Below are positions 15,312 to 15,878 of a stretch of 15,878 nucleotides of DNA, piece after piece. Made by a program: the position numbers and the translations under genes. Under the pieces are notes generated by a model. That model was not told the origin of the DNA. It saw only the letters and a list, made by a program, of their open reading frames with translations, and did no database searches. This stretch comes from an uncultured Pseudomonadota bacterium. Lineage in GTDB: Bacteria; Pseudomonadota; Gammaproteobacteria; Burkholderiales; SCOH01. Positions within the stretch are counted from its first letter, which is position 1; each line of letters starts with the position of its first letter. The stretch lies in the NCBI GenBank assembly GCA_937863215.1, contig CALMFQ010000656.1:1-15878 (forward strand). The letters run 5' to 3'.

Positions 15312-15878
15312 ATGGTTAACGTTGAAAAACTGGCAGAACTGAACGAAGCCGGCCTGAACAAGGCCATCCGCGTGTCGAACATCGCTCTGGCTGGTATCGA
15401 GCGTCTGGTTTCGCTGCAGATCGAAGTGACCAAGGCAGTCATTAGCGAAAGCACTGAAAATGCCAAGGCTCTGGCACAGATCAAGGACGTTCAGGGTCTG
15501 GTTTCGCTGCAGTCGAACTTGAGCCAGCCGGCTCTGGACAAGGCAATGAGCGTTGCCAAGAGCTTTTACGAAGCCGCCAGCGCCACTCAGGCTGAACTGA
15601 GCAAGCTGGTTGAAGAAGAAATGAACGCAGCGAGCAAAAGCACTGCCGGCATCCTGGAAAACCTGCAGAAATACGCGCCGGCCGGTTCCGATACCGCGAT
15701 GAGTGCAATCAAGTCGGCTATTGCTGCCGCTTCGAGCGCTTACGACACCGTTACCAAGACGGCACAGAAAGTCGCTTCGGAATTGGCTGAAGCCGGCGTC
15801 AATGCTGCTACCACCTCGGCCAAGGCTGCTGCCACTGCCAGCAACAACAAGGCTAACTTAGGCTTTAAAAAAAACTTC
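15312..15878 (+). CDS. Phasin family protein, PhaP-like (3' end not in window)
   Basis: Phasins coat polyhydroxyalkanoate granules and control their number and size. The frame is open for 189 codons to the window edge, with no stop seen. The sequence is almost all amphipathic helix with few aromatic residues. It contains LVSLQIEVTKAV and an LVSLQSNLSQPALDKA segment, then SFYEAASATQAELSKLVEEE, the typical phasin helix, and an Ala/Thr-rich tail. The start has GAGGT 5 nt upstream and a strong promoter. Codon use favours GCT, GTT and AAA, unlike the GCC/GCG-rich flagellar genes, as expected for an abundant protein. Most phasins of this type are about 180-190 residues long, so the end should be very close. 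The last ten residues (KANLGFKKNF) are unusual and follow or include an 8-A run, so a frameshift or sequence-end error is possible. Confidence 0.88.
   Translation, partial: MVNVEKLAELNEAGLNKAIRVSNIALAGIERLVSLQIEVTKAVISESTENAKALAQIKDVQGLVSLQSNLSQPALDKAMSVAKSFYEAASATQAELSKLVEEEMNAASKSTAGILENLQKYAPAGSDTAMSAIKSAIAAASSAYDTVTKTAQKVASELAEAGVNAATTSAKAAATASNNKANLGFKKNF
15403..15512 (+). repeat. In-frame 17-bp direct repeat within the phasin gene
   Basis: The 17-bp word GTCTGGTTTCGCTGCAG occurs at 15403-15419 and 15496-15512, exactly 93 bp (31 codons) apart. Both copies encode LVSLQ in the same frame (residues 32-36 and 63-67). This may reflect codon preference on a repeated helical motif or an old internal duplication. 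Confidence 0.7.

Overview
This window looks like chromosomal DNA of a motile, GC-rich betaproteobacterium, probably in the order Neisseriales (Chromobacteriaceae/Chitinibacteraceae-like). The basis is the gene order flhB-flhA-flhF-flhG-fliA-motC, a betaproteobacterial-type FtsK, and a phasin, which implies polyhydroxyalkanoate (PHA) storage. The taxonomic guess is inference. No mobile element, CRISPR array, rRNA or tRNA was seen.

Layout. The left third is on the minus strand. It holds the N-terminal 350 codons of a polysaccharide pyruvyl transferase-family protein (1-1051), a twin-CBS-domain protein with its own promoter and terminator (1135-1734), and the DNA translocase ftsK followed by a clear rho-independent terminator (1803-4196). 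A PlsC-type acyltransferase lies next (4332-5081). The middle is a minus-strand flagellar cluster read from right to left: flhB, flhA, flhF, flhG, fliA, motC (12573 down to 5146). FlhB and FlhA are export-gate proteins. FlhF and FlhG set flagellar position and number. FliA is sigma-28, and MotC is a stator A subunit. Divergent from flhB, on the plus strand, is a 793-residue Ser/Thr kinase-HDOD-GAF fusion (12691-15072). A phasin gene (15312 onward) with a strong promoter runs off the right end.

How the genes fit. The flagellar genes look like one transcription unit, with short gaps and one 8-nt overlap. They appear to start from a sigma-70-like promoter that shares a palindromic TTGCAA -35 box with the divergent kinase gene. 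The kinase may therefore be co-regulated with the flagellum, but its role is unknown. The phasin has unusual codon use for the window (many GCT, GTT and AAA codons), as expected for an abundant granule protein.

The most unusual observations are these. FlhG keeps its FlhF-activating DQAxxLR motif but has lost both hallmark lysines of its deviant Walker A motif and other MinD-type active-site residues. The kinase is a non-RD (HCD) enzyme with an activation segment almost free of Ser/Thr, fused to HDOD and GAF. motC lacks an adjacent motD. No wholly new multi-gene system is evident; most of the window is conserved housekeeping and flagellar DNA.
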